Source: Hericium rajendrae
Taxonomy: Eukaryota; Basidiomycota; Agaricomycetes; Russulales; Hericiaceae
Reading direction: 5' to 3'
Assembly (NCBI GenBank): GCA_033439255.1
Contig: CM065886.1
Span: 744,001 to 808,000, forward strand
DNA length: 64,000 nucleotides
The notes below the pieces were generated by a model. It ran no database searches and was not told the DNA's origin. It saw only the letters and a list, made by a program, of their open reading frames with translations. Each line of letters begins with the position of its first letter. The first letter of the stretch is position 1. Shown piece after piece: positions 1 to 15,085 of this stretch. The position numbers were made by a program, and so were the translations under genes.

Positions 1-10
1 AGGACATCAG

Positions 11-32
11 CGTCGATGGGAACACATCGACG
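11..32. repeat. Perfect 8-bp inverted repeat
   Basis: The arms CGTCGATG and CATCGACG are separated by 6 bases. The same arm sequence recurs in a second hairpin at 608-633. Function unknown. Confidence 0.6.
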
Positions 33-607
33 TTGGCTTCGAATAATTATCCTAACGACGCGCTCGCTGCTCGGCGCGGGCCTTTGGACCTTGGAAATCC
101 GGCGCTGCAAAGTGGGCGTTCTGGGCGCTGAGGTGAGTACAGGATTCAGCTCTGTGAATGACGGGTTCACTCACTCTTCCCTTCCATCAGGAAGTTTCAG
201 ACCGCGTGGAGGAGCGCAACGAATGCACGAGGCGCATCCTAGTGCCGCACGCACAACGCGAGCATGGACGGAGGCCCGTCAATGCTGGCTGCACCAGCCT
301 GGCGACAGGGACGCACCCCGTCATTCCATGGTCTCTGCAGCACAGCAGAGCATTCGTGGGGATATGCCCCGCTTCTGCGCAGGCAGTCCGAATCAAGGAC
401 GAGGCCTTGACGCTGCCTCCGCAGAGTGGCTGAAGGGTACGCGAGGCCCTTGACCTCGAAATTTTGGCGACGAAAAGCCTGTATCTCGGAGTGTCTGGTG
501 AGCACCAAAATGACTCGGCTGAAGGTGCTGAAAACGGCGTACCAGCACAGATATAAGACATCTTCTGAGCTTCACGGGCGGACTCGGTGCGATGCCCAGC
601 CCCTGCC

Positions 608-633
608 AGCATCGACGCAGCATCGTCGATGCT
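608..633. repeat. Perfect 10-bp inverted repeat
   Basis: The arms AGCATCGACG and CGTCGATGCT flank a 6-base loop. The inner 8 bases of the arms equal those of the hairpin at 11-32. Confidence 0.6.
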
Positions 634-3600
634 ACGTTTGAACAGTCGTCATAACGACGACGCAAGGCATGGGGCCTCGCATGTGCTTCTGTGTCTCCCG
701 GTGAGTACTGCACGACATAGCTAATGGAAATAAGCAGAGACATACCGGGTTGAGGACATGTGCTCCCCGTCACCTCCACGACAATGCCTTCACCATATCA
801 TAAGACCCGGGTCGCTCGTCTGCCAACAACAGTGACAACGGCATGCTCTGCCACTCACTTTCTCGCCTGCAATTCTCAACAGAAGCACTAGGTTTCACCC
901 GCTACGGGCGAAGGTAAGGACAGGCCATTCAACGGGAAGAAAAAGCAGTACATACCATGAGTGCTGCGCTGGCCTCTCAAATTTGACGATGACGCCGTTG
1001 ACCGTTGGACCGAAAGGTGCAAATGTACGGGAGGGCAAAAAGAAAGGGGGGAGGAAGCTTCGGGGATCAGGGTTATATGGACACGCGCGGAGGAACATCT
1101 CTTCCTCCGTGCCTCGTTCCGGAGCCCTGATCTCGGTCACAATCTTCCGATCCCTTGCGCTGTTACGTTGAGATACTCGGCTTTCGATTTCTGGTCACTT
1201 TGACTTTGTTGCATTGCTAGTTTCCTGGTTTGTACTTGGTCCTCCTTCCGAAAAATCTGTCAGTACATATATCACAGCATTCAAATTTACTCGTAAGAAT
1301 TTTTTGAACCTACTGGGGTACCCCATCTCTGGATTGCAAAGAAAGTCATCGGGACGGTGAGGACCCGAGATGAGAATGTACGAACTTGAAATATCTTGAC
1401 AAAGTTCAATGGTTCCCTGTAACTTAAAAGCGCGTTCTAATTATGAGCATACAACGATCTAGCAGAGCAGCCAGTCGTGCTGGGCTATAGTGCAGAAAAT
1501 ACGATACAAAGGTGGATCACCGTTGTATGTCGCCGACTCTAAGATAGCGAGACGGTGCGGCGAACTCCTGCATCCAGATTGAGCAATCTGTACTCGTGAT
1601 CGTGCAATCAAGCGCCCGAAACCGAGTTCTGATAATCTGCACGGTGCAACTGGCTGGCTAAAGTAATATTGTCTTTCCTACATGCAATCAAAGGGCCCTA
1701 GAGGAGAAAGGTAAGCACATGCATTTTCTGGACAGAAAATGAGAGGTGCTCTCTCGCACCGAGCATGCATCGCGGCGACACTATTGGATTCTGAGCGTCG
1801 TCAAGCACTACGAAAGCAACGGATCAGCAGCTAAGTGTCAATTCAGTCAGCTCGATCCCAGACTGACATGACATACAGGAATCTATTTTTGTTTTGCCAA
1901 GTCCGTCGAGATCCTCCGATCAGTTTCTGCTCCGTCAGTAGTGTGAACCTTCCTCCGGGCAGTCCATGCATGAAAATCCAGTCCAGCCTCAAGTAAAATC
2001 TCAAGCCCAACATTCCAATCTATCTAAGCTCTCAAATGAAATGCAGACTAAGCTGGAGAAGTAGTTCAGATTGCAGAGCTGCCATGAGGACATCAGGCTG
2101 ACAGACACAAGCACCATTCATCAGTCACTCAGAAATTCAGCCGTAAAATGTGTGAAATGAATTCCCATCAAATTACACTTACGGAGTCCACCGTCAGTGA
2201 CGAAGCATCACCAATGAGCCTGGAATGATTTTCCCGAGTGTTTCAAGGGTCTACTTATGGCATATGCATGCCAGGATCGGAGACATGCTCCGGTGTTCCA
2301 TGTCAAGTCCGTACTCTCCGTCTGTCTGCTCACATGTCCCGTAAATGCTTGGAGACAGACACCCACAGTCTGATCTGGACTGCTTTGAGAGACTCCCTAC
2401 CAACTGATGACTGTAGGGATATGTGCGAGGTAACATCTGGGCGACAGACAAGATGACATGCTGCATGATTTTGTACAACCAGCTCGATCTGTACAGGTGA
2501 AGGCCACTGGAAGCAGCAACAGCAAGCACATGAAAACATTGCATGATGGCATGGTGTCGATCATGCCAGAGGCATGGGGTGAGATAGCTATTTCGAGACC
2601 ACTGTGCGTGTACACGAAGGTGTGTCGGCATCGACAACTCCTCGGGAAGTGCCATCGGCAGCCGAACAAATGACGGGCTGTTTGTGACACCCTGACGGAA
2701 CGTCGTCACGAGCCAGAACACATTGCCCGCACCACACGTCATGCCATACAAGTGTTTCGCAAAGGGGGAAACTCCATGCTGTCGGGCTCGCAGCTCAACA
2801 ATGCAAAGTGTTCGAGCTCGAGAACCCGGTGCATGAGGAGAATTAGGAGACGGCAGATGACAGCAGATCTGGGCTCTGTTGGACCCCTCGCGTGCTCTCT
2901 GTCATGCGATGAGGTTGATAGCGACAGGCTTTGGATTCGGACTGGTCCAGGCCAGGTGTTATCTTTGCTGATAATGCCAAGACGACCAATTCTAGATGGT
3001 CGGAACGGCCTCCTTGAAAGATGTCAGAGGCCTACACTCGAAAGATAGAAACTGTCGTGACATACCCCATGATACTGATGCCTTCGCATACCACTGCGTC
3101 GCAGCGATGGCTTGTGCTCGATTTGCGCTATCGTGACATGAGGCCGTGCGTCTCACACGATTGACAGCCGATTGCGGGGACTGTGACCATCCCAAGGTCC
3201 TGGTCGTGGTACAAGCAGTCTCGGGGTGACAGTAGCTCCATGGGGCTGGGGTTTTCTAGTCCCTTGGCATGTTAGGGACCATGCAGAACTCTCAGCGTGT
3301 ATGTTCCATGCTTCGTCCACTCGGCATAGATATCTTGTTGGGAACCGTTATTCGGATTCGGACTCTCAAAGGATGAGATGCGGGAGGAACGCGCACAGAT
3401 GCGTTAATGCACGGACATTATGTCGCGTACCAGGAAACGCCCTGCGACGAACCTGCTGAAGTCGCCCGCTCCCGCGGTCCGACGGGCCTTCAGACAAGCG
3501 GTCGTCACAGGGGCAAGTACATGCATTCATGCTCGCCTGGATGTCTAGAGAGTTTCATGAACATCAAATAAATTTTATCGGAATGCTTCCAGGACTCACC

Positions 3601-6417
3601 GGCCATCCTCTATCGAACCTAAATTTTGACCGCAAACAGTGACGGAAGAGCAATGGACTCAAAGACGGCAACGGCGTTGCCAACGTCGCCGGGGGTTTCA
3701 TTGTGCTCGTCGCACGGACAGTCGAAATCGACCTCGTACCTCACTTTGCAAACTCAGAACTCCAGCCTGCAGGTGACGAGCTGGAACAGCTGTTGATAAA
3801 CGAACACCTGGAACATATGCAGCACGCCGAGATTGTGGCTGCGGGAAACCCAGCCTCTTTGGAAATTAGAGGACCCTGCAGCGCACTGGGGCTGGATGGA
3901 TCGAGCTGTCGGTGCGTGCAGGAAATTCAACGGCACGCAGGCGACGTGCTCCGCGAGGGACCAGAGCAGGGCTGACTTTGCATTGGCTCATGTCGCGTCC
4001 CACGCAGTTCAGAGCCCAGTTCTCCACGTAACGAGTAAATGAGAGCCTTCTGAAAGCAGGTCATCACGCGTGGATCACGGCTACTGCAATTTGGCGGTCA
4101 AATGCTGTCTGGATGCCTCCGTAGAAGTAGCACCCCGAAGTGGGGGTACGAGCGAGCTCTCTGGAGCGAACGTGTTTGGCTCGCAGGGGGCTCGATTAAC
4201 GCGTCGATGCGAGGACGGGGTTTGCGCGGGCGAGGACTGTCGGGGGCCGCTGAGTATGCTAGGTATCATTATTCCGTGTGCACCATCGGGGAAAGCGTTC
4301 ACAGCCAAGCGTGCCCCCCCGCAGCCGAGGTACGTCAAACGCTTCGTTCTTCCGCGTTTCATGCCGTTTCCGTGCAGCACGTAGCAATCGGCTTGGTCCA
4401 CAAGGATCGCCGCGTATTACGCAGATGTCGCTCTCGGGCAGCGCAAATTTTGGGGTACAGACCCGAGCGGGAGGAGCATCGCTAGCGTCACATCTGCAGG
4501 AACGCCTGTGATGTGCCAGTCATGAAAGATGGCCTTTCGACAATATCAAACGAACGGAATGAGCGAACTCTCTGAAATGAGTTTCTTGAATGCTGTGGCC
4601 TTAGGACGTGAGCCGCGGGGGCTGTCGAGGAGGAATGCCGGTTCCATGGAAGATGGATCTTTGCTGACCCATTAGCGTGAAAACGAGGGAGCAAACGGCA
4701 GGGAAGTACGTACATAGTTCCAGGCGCGAAGGATCTGCAGGTGTCGCGAGCCCATTCCCGGGAGCGGTACGATCGGGACGGCCATTTGTGCGTGCGAACA
4801 CTGATTCGTGGCATATGACGGGGAGCAGTTTACGCGCAGGCGAGACGTATGGACGGCGCGTTGTCTGACTGATCCAAGTCCGGCAGGGCGCAAATCTCCG
4901 GGGGAGCCGCGAGCAGGTATATAAGGGGAGTAAAGAGGCCGCAGTATTGCAGACCCAGCGAGGGCCGCGTTCGAGGGAGGGCTGGAGGGATCTGTCAGCG
5001 GTGGTTGTCTGCTGTTCGTCATGCGTGAGTGTCTCGTTGAGCGGGAGTTGTTTCGGCACTGACCGTGGTACTCCAGCGTCGACGGTGCTTGTACGGCGAG
5101 CTTCGGGTAACACGGCGGATACTGCAGAGAAGGGCGGTGGGGAACGTCCGTCGCGTGCATAGGTGTGGGATGTTGATAGCAAGTGAACGAGCGGCGTATC
5201 AGCAGACGGCCGCCCGCGGGATTGTCTTTAAGGCGGACGTCGCTGTCGCCGCTGTCGGGCGCCGTGTGTTCGATTTGGATGGGCATCGTGATGAGCGAGG
5301 GTAGGGGGCGGGGCGGACGTGTTGCAAGTGTTCATGGGGTTCGCGATTGCTGTGAAGGCATGCTCGCGGCATGCTCTGTCCCGCCCCCGCCCCGCCCCGC
5401 CTCACAGGCGCTGTGCTGTTTCGCGAGTCCGGCGAGAGAATGGCTGCTGTGGGACACGACGTGAGACCAACGAAGTCAGCAAATACCGAGGGAGCGACAC
5501 GCCTACCTCAGATGCGGCATTGTCACGATCTCGAGAAGATCGCACTGCGTGCAGAACTGCTGCATCTCATCGCGATGTGCGCCGTTTAGACCACGCGGGT
5601 GTGGTCAGGCACGATGACGATCCCGACGCTGGAGGCTCACTGGATATGTGAGTTCGATGTCCCGGCCGTGTAGAGCCTATAGCGCAGGCAGAGACGGCGC
5701 CGCCTTCGGCCGTCAAGTTCTGCCCATGCGCGCAGATGTGGTCAGGCACGATGTTGTCGCTGCGCGGCGCCATCTGGATCTGTAAAGACGACGTCGTGAG
5801 TGTTGTCTTGATCGCTGTCGTCGAAACAGCGCAGACAGGGATAGCGCCGCCGAACGTGAATGAAGGATGTTCATGAAAAGTGTGATTCGAGATCCTACAC
5901 TGGGCGCATGTCAGCGCACACGGATGTGTTCGTCGTCGCACACAGCGCATCGACATGGATGGTCGTTGTCAGATGCCAACTCGGACGGCGCAGGTGTTTC
6001 GATGTCGGGGACGTCGTTCACGGCGACTTCAAGTTTCAAGTATCGCAGCACGTGAGAACAGCGCGGCGAACTTCTTGCTCCAAGTCGGGAACGCGCGCTC
6101 ACGGCAATCCTCGAAAACAGTCCGTAAACGGGACTTCTCAAAATGACAGGCTTGCAAGTGGGGGTAGTACTGCCATTCATTACAATGATCGTAGCAATAG
6201 CATATTACGCATGTGTAGATCGACAGTATCTATGTATGGAGATGGTAATGACGCCACGTACTTTTAGACTGGACGACCAGGGTCCTCAAGAACTCTATGA
6301 AGTGGGTGATGCAATCCGATAGCGAGACATACGATGAGACGAGGGGATGCGATGTAAAGTGTAAGATAAGGGGATGTAAGATGGGGATGGAGAGGTGGGT
6401 GTGATGCGTGCAGTTAA

Positions 6418-8813
6418 TTAAGGGAAGTCGTCAGAACCACGGTCCTCGCGAGGTGCGCGACGGCCGTATGATGCCTCGCGGGGCGCGCGGCGGGGGAAGT
6501 CGCCGGACGAACGGCGAGGGAAGTCACCAGACGAACGACGGGGGAAATCACCGGACGAGCGAGGGGTGAAACCCTCGCCAGATGAACGACGAGGGAAGTC
6601 GCCGGACGAGCGGGGAGTGAAACCCTCGCCGGACGGACGACGGCCAAACTGCGGGCGGTCCGAGCGCGGCGGGCGATCACTACGGTCGACCCACTCACTC
6701 CTGTCCCTGCGCGGGCGATCGCTCAGTGGCGACGCCGTCCTCCTGAAATCGCGCGTCTTGCCAAACGACCCGCCTCCACCACCACCACCACCATCACCAC
6801 TCCGTCTCGCCCCGCTCATTCCGATTTTCGCGAGGAACGCATCGGAGAAGTGCGGTGCCTGCGGCAGCCCGAGGGCGTCCATCGACCATGTACGCAGACC
6901 CTCGAGCACGTCGTTCTTCTCCGCGCGCATTTCGGCCGCGCGGCTGACGTAGTACCCGAGCAGCGAGCCGAGCGTCTCCCGGATGGCCTCGACGTCGAGC
7001 GAGTCGAGCAGCGTCGCGATGTGCGTGCTCATGGCAGCCATCCGCGCCTGCACGTCCGCGGGGAACTCCACGGGTCCAGCCGGCGCGGCAAAGCGGCCGT
7101 CGCGGTACTGGCGCTGGGGTTGCTGCACAGGCTGCACATTTGTCCAGAACGCGCTGGGGTCCTGCTCGTACTTAGCGACGAGCGCGTCGACGTCCTCGGT
7201 GAGCTGGTGGACTGTGAGCGGCTTGATGGGGATTTCGGATAGTTGCCACCGGACAAAGTTGGCTTCGAAGGGAAGCAAGACGAGGTCACCGCGACCCTTC
7301 GAGCCGGCGCGGCCTGTGCGGCCAACGCGATGAACGTATTGGTCAGGGCTTGAAGGCACGCCGACCTGAATGACACGCGTGACACCAGGGTAGTCGACAC
7401 CGCGCGCGGACACGTCGGACGAGACGAGGATCGAAGCACCGGTCTTGTCAGCGCGGAACGCATCCGACGTCGACGAGCGCGAGCCTTGCGTGCGCTTCGA
7501 GTGGAGCTCGTAGATGCGCGTCTTGCGGCCGCTGGGCAGAATTGTCTTGGCGAGGTCACGCATCAGCGTGTTGAACAGTTGCGTCATCTTCGTCGTCGGG
7601 AGGAAGAGAAGAATCTTAGAGCGGCCGGTGTTCGTGAGCTGGTCATGGGCAATGAGGCGCAGGATGTGCGGGATCTGGTGCTCGGCGGTCGGAAGGACGG
7701 TGTGGTACTGGGGGATACTGGCGTGCACCGGCGTGTCGTTTTCTGGGACGACGTCGATGAACTTGTGGCTGGGGTCCAGGTACGTCTGCGCGATTTGCCG
7801 GATGGGACGAGAGAGCGTTGCAGAGAACAGGAAGGTTTGGCGTTGCGGGGTCCTGGGGAGCTGCTCGACGATGGCATCGAGGTCAGGCCTGAATCCCATC
7901 TCCAATAACGTGTCTGCTTCGTCCAGGATGAGCTAGCAATGTAATGAGCTTCTCGAATGGAAAGGGAGACCAGAGAACCACACACCGTCTGAGACTTCCG
8001 AAGTCCTTCAGAGAGAGAAGGATGGTTCTCAAGAGCGTCGCGAAGACGTCCCGGGGTTGCCACCACGATGTCCACGCGTCCATTCCGCCATTCGTACATC
8101 TGCTGCTTCATGGGCAAGCCGCCCACAAGCGTCCGGACTTCCAAGTCTTGATGATGAGTAACGCGCACCGCTTCGGCCGCAATCTGCATCGCGAGTTCTC
8201 GGGTGGGACTGATGATCAGAGCGCCAACTTCATTGTGTGCCATCTTGCGTTGAACCTTCTTCTCGAGGACGGGGTCCTTTGCGAGACCGGCGTCACGAAC
8301 CGCTTGAGCACCAGCATATTCCAGAGCCTTGAGACGAGCTTCGATTGCGGGAACCAAGAACGCAATCGTCTTCCCAGTACCCGTCTTGGCCTTGACAAGT
8401 AGGTCGCGAGCCTTCTCTGACGACTGTGAATCGGCGGAGGGGTCGGCGAGGGATGGGAGAAGGGAAAGCACGGCAGATTGCACGGACGACATGTGCTTCA
8501 GTTTGAAAGGACTCTCCGTGAGGGCCTTCAACGTCTTGTCCGAGACCTTACCGGCGAGACTCCGAAACTCTGGCTGTTGCGAGTATGTCTCCTCGCTGGC
8601 GGTCTCCTCGCTGGCGATCTTCTCGCTGGTGGTCTCCTCGCTGGCGGTCTCCTCGCTGACGGCCGCCTCGGCCACGTCAGCAGGCTCTGGCGACACCTCA
8701 AGGGTACTTGTAGCACCATGAGCATATCTTCTTATAGATAGTCGTGAAGGAAGGACTAGTCGCAGGAGGTTAGTGAAAATAGAGATGCGACAGAGTCGTG
8801 GCAAACGCACCAT
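6418..8813 (-). CDS. MSS116: Mitochondrial DEAD-box ATP-dependent RNA helicase (MSS116-like)
   Basis: Two exons, complement(6418..7932, 7986..8813), with a 53-nt GT-AG intron placed just before the DEAD motif; about 780 aa. I chose the ATG at 8813 because it begins a basic, serine-rich presequence (MVRLPRLCRIS...) of mitochondrial type. An acidic repeat of SEETA/SEETT units follows. Helicase motifs appear in order: AKTGTGKT (I), PTRELA (Ia), TPGR (Ib), DEAD (II), SAT (III), ARGVDYPGV (V) and HRVGRTGRAG (VI). The C-terminal 130 residues are Arg/Gly/Ser-rich with RSSGDFPRR-type repeats, as in the basic tails of the MSS116 group, which in yeast unwinds group I/II intron RNA and remodels mitochondrial RNA. 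The frame is intact. Assignment to MSS116 rather than another organellar DEAD-box protein is inference from the presequence and RGG-like tail. Confidence 0.9.
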
Positions 8814-10487
8814 GGCGCCTGGCCGAAAGAGTGACGAAAGACCGATATGCCTCGCGGTGAACCACACGGGCTGTCGACGAGCAGGAAACGAGCTTTGCAG
8901 CCCGATAGAGTGTTGTCGCCATTGAGCTTGAAAGGCTCAACGTGGGCTCGTGAAAGCAGCAGAAGAGGATACGCGGCGAGAAAAAGCTGGAGGTCACGTG
9001 ACCTATCGTACTTTTCATATGCCGCCCGGCTGCGGTGAAGGTTTTGTGAAGGTCGCTTCATAGAAAGAACTGACATCTCGACATATTCACTGAATGCTTT
9101 GTTTGCAGAGCAACGATGCGAATTTTCATGGTCTTATTTTCAGTGTATGTTGTGTTTTCGAGCTCAAATACTGAAATCTGGATCTAGAGTCTGCTGGTTT
9201 GCCCGATCTTCCGTTCGTCAAAGTTGGCGAGGCTTCGAAATGGCCTCTGGTACGGAGCTGATGATAGTATGGCATCAATGCGGAAGAGATTCAAGACTCA
9301 CCAGCAGCATGTCAGATCCTCAGGGCGTCGGCAGCATTTTCTGATCTTCGCATTCCTTGGACGGGCATTGTGAAAATGGGTGTTGCATGAATGGGCGTTG
9401 TGTCAATAAGCGTTGTCGGCCCATCAAGTATAAGCAATACGTACACTCGTGGCACTTTACCATAAGTGCAAGGTGCATTCAATGGTAAGTTTATCGTACT
9501 GGCCTGTATTAAAGATTTGGCTCTTACCTATGCGTTCGGGTTTAAGGATCCTTTGCGTACAGAGATCGTGAATGGTCCGCGCTCGCCGGTACTGTGTGCT
9601 TCCAAAAGGTGAGTTATAGGTTAAGGAGTGGATTCAATCAACCGGAGGCATATGGTGATCATGAGGCGCGGTACAGCCCACGCCCTTGGGCGGAGGACCT
9701 GCTTGAGTGCCCTCCAGATCCTGGCTATATGCGCTCAATACTAAACAGATCCTGATGCCATCTGCACGGCCTTGTTGCGCAGATAGTCTCATGAACAGTG
9801 ATATATCAATATGCCCGAAGTCTGTTGGATCCAAACCATGCCCGGTCTAGCATGCGGTGATCAGGAAGAAGTCGCGGCACGTACCATAGCACAGGGCTAT
9901 TTGTGGACGGCGCTGCACATATTGGCCATTGCTAGCATTCAACTGGTCGTTGAGCCATCTTTTGGACTTGCTCTTGGGCCTTTAGGCTGATTTTCGCCTT
10001 CTACAGCGATGGCGGTGGTGGGGAGCACAAGCAAGGGCGGGTCATGATCAGGGACGCGGCGGACGCGCTCTACGTTCGGATGATATCATAGCTACTTGTC
10101 TGGGTCTGAAAATGGGTGATGCGAAGCTTGAAAGTCTGACAGCGAAGCATCAAAAGGGTTAGCAGAAAGGATATACGTTATGCTCAAAGCAGCCAAAGAG
10201 CTGCCAAATCAGAGCCCATGCACGATGCGAAAATGAAGCCTCTTACACGTCTCAAAAGCCTTCAGAAGTAAACTTTTGTTGTCTGTTACGCCCGTCAGGG
10301 TTCTGGAATGATATTACCTTTGCGTGCCACTGTAAAGGAGTACGTACCAATACGGCCACAATGAGCTTGGACCGTGACAGACCTCGCCAGAGAACGGCAG
10401 AGTGAAACGTTTTTGCTGACGCTCTGCGGCCACGGAGAGTTGTTCAACGTTTTGCATTACACGAGCCCGGTATGAGATACGTATGAT
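8814..10487. other. Intergenic, nothing recognised
   Basis: The first part is the upstream region of the helicase gene. No frame in the remainder shows family features, and no repeats or RNA genes were seen. Confidence 0.5.
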
Positions 10488-12097
10488 TTACTCCGCGCCT
10501 TCACCTCCCTCCATATCAACGTCTCCATCCTGCTGTTCTTCAGCCTGCTCGACGCTAATATGACCAGCCGGTCTCCACACATTACCACTCGTTGCTTTCC
10601 ATAAGCGAACACGGCCATCGCTGCCTGCCGACGATAAGATCGTCCTGCATACCCGAGCCGTCAAGAAATATGTCATGCACAAGCGAAATTGTCACCCACC
10701 CTGTAATATTCCACTCTACTCGTCCGACGGAGAGCCTACACGATATACAAATCAGCAGAACATCTCATCCGAGCGCAAGAAGCAGTACTTGTGATGATCA
10801 AAGTCCGCGACGATACTCCCCGTCCACCGCGCCTCCTCATCACCGTCAATCTGATCGTCATCCAGCGCGGGAGGCTTGATGCGCCATATCCGGACGTGGC
10901 CGTCGCGGCTCCCAGTGGCTACAAGATGGTAGGAACGGCCGCACGACGGTGCCCACGCGACGGAGGTCACAGAATATCGGACCACGCCGTCTTGGTCGCC
11001 CGAATGCGAGGAGTTCAGGACATCGGAGGAGGGAGCTGGGTCCAAGGTGAGGACGGTCGTGGGGCGGCGGGACGGTGACAGCTGCACGATCTATGCAAAC
11101 ATGATCCTTTAATTAAAGCTCATCGTTCGCTAATTCCTGGCGCACCTTAATGATACCGTTGACGCCGCATCCGGCCGCGATGACTTCGCCCCAATAGCGA
11201 TCCTTGCACCAAGAAATACACCATCCGCCATCCGCTTCTCGATTTCCAACGCCTGGGCGGTTCAAAGGCTGATTTTGATGTTGTTGTAGAGCGTTTGCTA
11301 CGAGGGACGCATTTGGGCCCTCCAGCGATGTGTGTGTCTGCGTGGGCGTGGCCGCAATGGTATGGGTATGTGATGCGGACGCCGGGGATGCGGAGGGGAG
11401 GGACGCGACGTCGATCTCGTCTTTCAGATTCCAGGTCGCGAGCGACGGTACTTCGAGGCACTCGTAGATGCGGAGGTAATTATCCGACGCGATTGTTGCC
11501 TGCACGAACGCGTTCAGACAGACGGCTTGCGTGCATGGTCAAGTGGCAGACGCACCAGCTTCAATCCGAAATGATGCGGGGCGAACTCGACCCCGCGTAC
11601 GGTGCCTCGCGCGTCCGTGATGACCGCGCGTTCCACCCAGCGCGAGCTGGACGTCGATGCACCTGCGTTGCCGTTCACCTGCGGCTGCTCTGGATCTACA
11701 GGCGTTTCCTCCCATATCTTGACGCTGCGATCGAAGGACCCGGAGGCTATCACAGGACCGAACTCGGGGTGTGCCCAGCTGACTCTGGATACTGCTGCAT
11801 CGTGCGCCTGACGGTAGTTGTGAACAAACAGCAGACATTTGAGGGTTCAGCTGCACCACGCACCTTCCAGTCGCTCGTCGCGCTCCAGGTCCCGTTCGTC
11901 TCATCCAGTTGCCACAATTTTATTCTAAAGATTCAATATGGAGAGGCAGCAAGGTTGTGAGCATCGAGAAGATGTCAAGGACAAAGGTGAACGGACCTAT
12001 GATCGAGACCGCTTGTGGCCAGTCGCACACCGTAGAAATCATACGCGGCATCTGTGACAAGATCATTATGCGCATTCTGGATAAGACCAGTCTGCAT
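10488..12097 (-). CDS. SEH1: SEH1-type WD40 nucleoporin
   Basis: Seven exons join in frame to about 420 aa: 11997-12097, 11864-11924, 11556-11807, 11146-11499, 10789-11090, a 36-nt exon near 10700, and 10488-10644. The ATG at 12097 gives an N-terminus (HNDLVTDAAYDFYGVRLATS) that aligns with the SEH1/SEC13 beta-propeller start. WD-type segments follow (VSWAHPEFGPVIASGSFDRS, FAPHHFGLKL, VEWNITGTILSSAGSDG). The FAPxHxGL and VEWNITGT signatures and the long loop between blades point to SEH1 rather than SEC13. SEH1 belongs to the Nup84/Nup107 Y-complex of the nuclear pore and to the SEA/GATOR2 complex that regulates TORC1. The tail is acidic and Glu-rich. All splice junctions are canonical and no lesion was seen. 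It is divergent from the GH1 gene, with 415 bp between starts. Confidence 0.88.
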
Positions 12098-12434
12098 ATT
12101 AGGCGGAAGGTTTGTGGAAGACAGAAGTTGACGTTGAAACGTCGAGGTTGAGGAGAAGAAGCGCGTTCGCCGACTTGGACGCGTCGCGCGTCTTTCCTCC
12201 TGCCCTCATGTGCTCCCGATCAATAGTATGGTTTCACCAAATGTCCTAATCTTGCTGAACCGTTTTCAGACATAATCTCATTGCAGGCATTTTGAGCTGT
12301 CCTTTGAATAGACACAGGTGGGTAAATCGAAGGTCTGAGGAGACTTCGCCTGTCTTTACTGGCCTTCATGGTGCGGTCAGCTGAACTCCGACGTTTCGCC
12401 GCTGGCGTAACGATGCACAGACCGCTCATCGACA

Positions 12435-12442
12435 TATATAAG
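12435..12442 (+). promoter_or_regulatory. TATA box of the GH1 gene
   Basis: TATATAAG lies 71 bp upstream of the GH1 start codon at 12513, a usual distance for a fungal core promoter. It sits in the 415-bp intergenic region shared with SEH1. Confidence 0.6.
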
Positions 12443-12512
12443 TCGCCTCTATGCTCTCATGGCTATGTAAATCTCTTCGTCTCCCTCCTTGCACTAAACC
12501 TCACGTTGCGCC

Positions 12513-14957
<2,445 letters not shown>

Positions 14958-15085
14958 TAGGATATTTTTCGCAGCGGCAGAACTACCGAATGCCACTTTT
15001 TCAGATTCTGTATTGTACACTATATCTCCAAGGCCTTTTGAACACTACATCCCAAACCGAATCTACCTGGGAGCCCAATTTTCAG

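Larger units (their letters stand above)
1..6417. other. Long stretch without a recognisable gene
   Basis: Open frames here are short, overlap on both strands and match no family I know. The densest overlap is 4600-5300, a GC-rich patch where several frames stay open by composition alone. A TATA-like string (gtatataagg) lies near 4917 on the plus strand, but no convincing coding frame follows it. Two small perfect hairpins with the same arm sequence lie at 11-32 and 608-633 (listed separately). Genes of unknown family with several short exons could be missed here. Confidence 0.5.

Noticed and set aside
2251-2751. 166-codon minus frame
   Set aside because: Composition is unremarkable, with no motifs, no homology I recognise and overlapping frames on the other strand.
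4601-5286. Two long overlapping minus-strand frames (193 and 204 codons)
   Set aside because: GC-rich, overlapping in different frames, with no motif and no consistent intron structure.
6414-7559. Arg/Ser-rich minus frames inside the helicase
   Set aside because: Out-of-frame shadows of the helicase C-terminus.
8478-8741. Repeat-rich plus and minus frames rich in LLAGGL or RRPPAR
   Set aside because: Shadows of the SEETA repeat in the helicase N-terminus.
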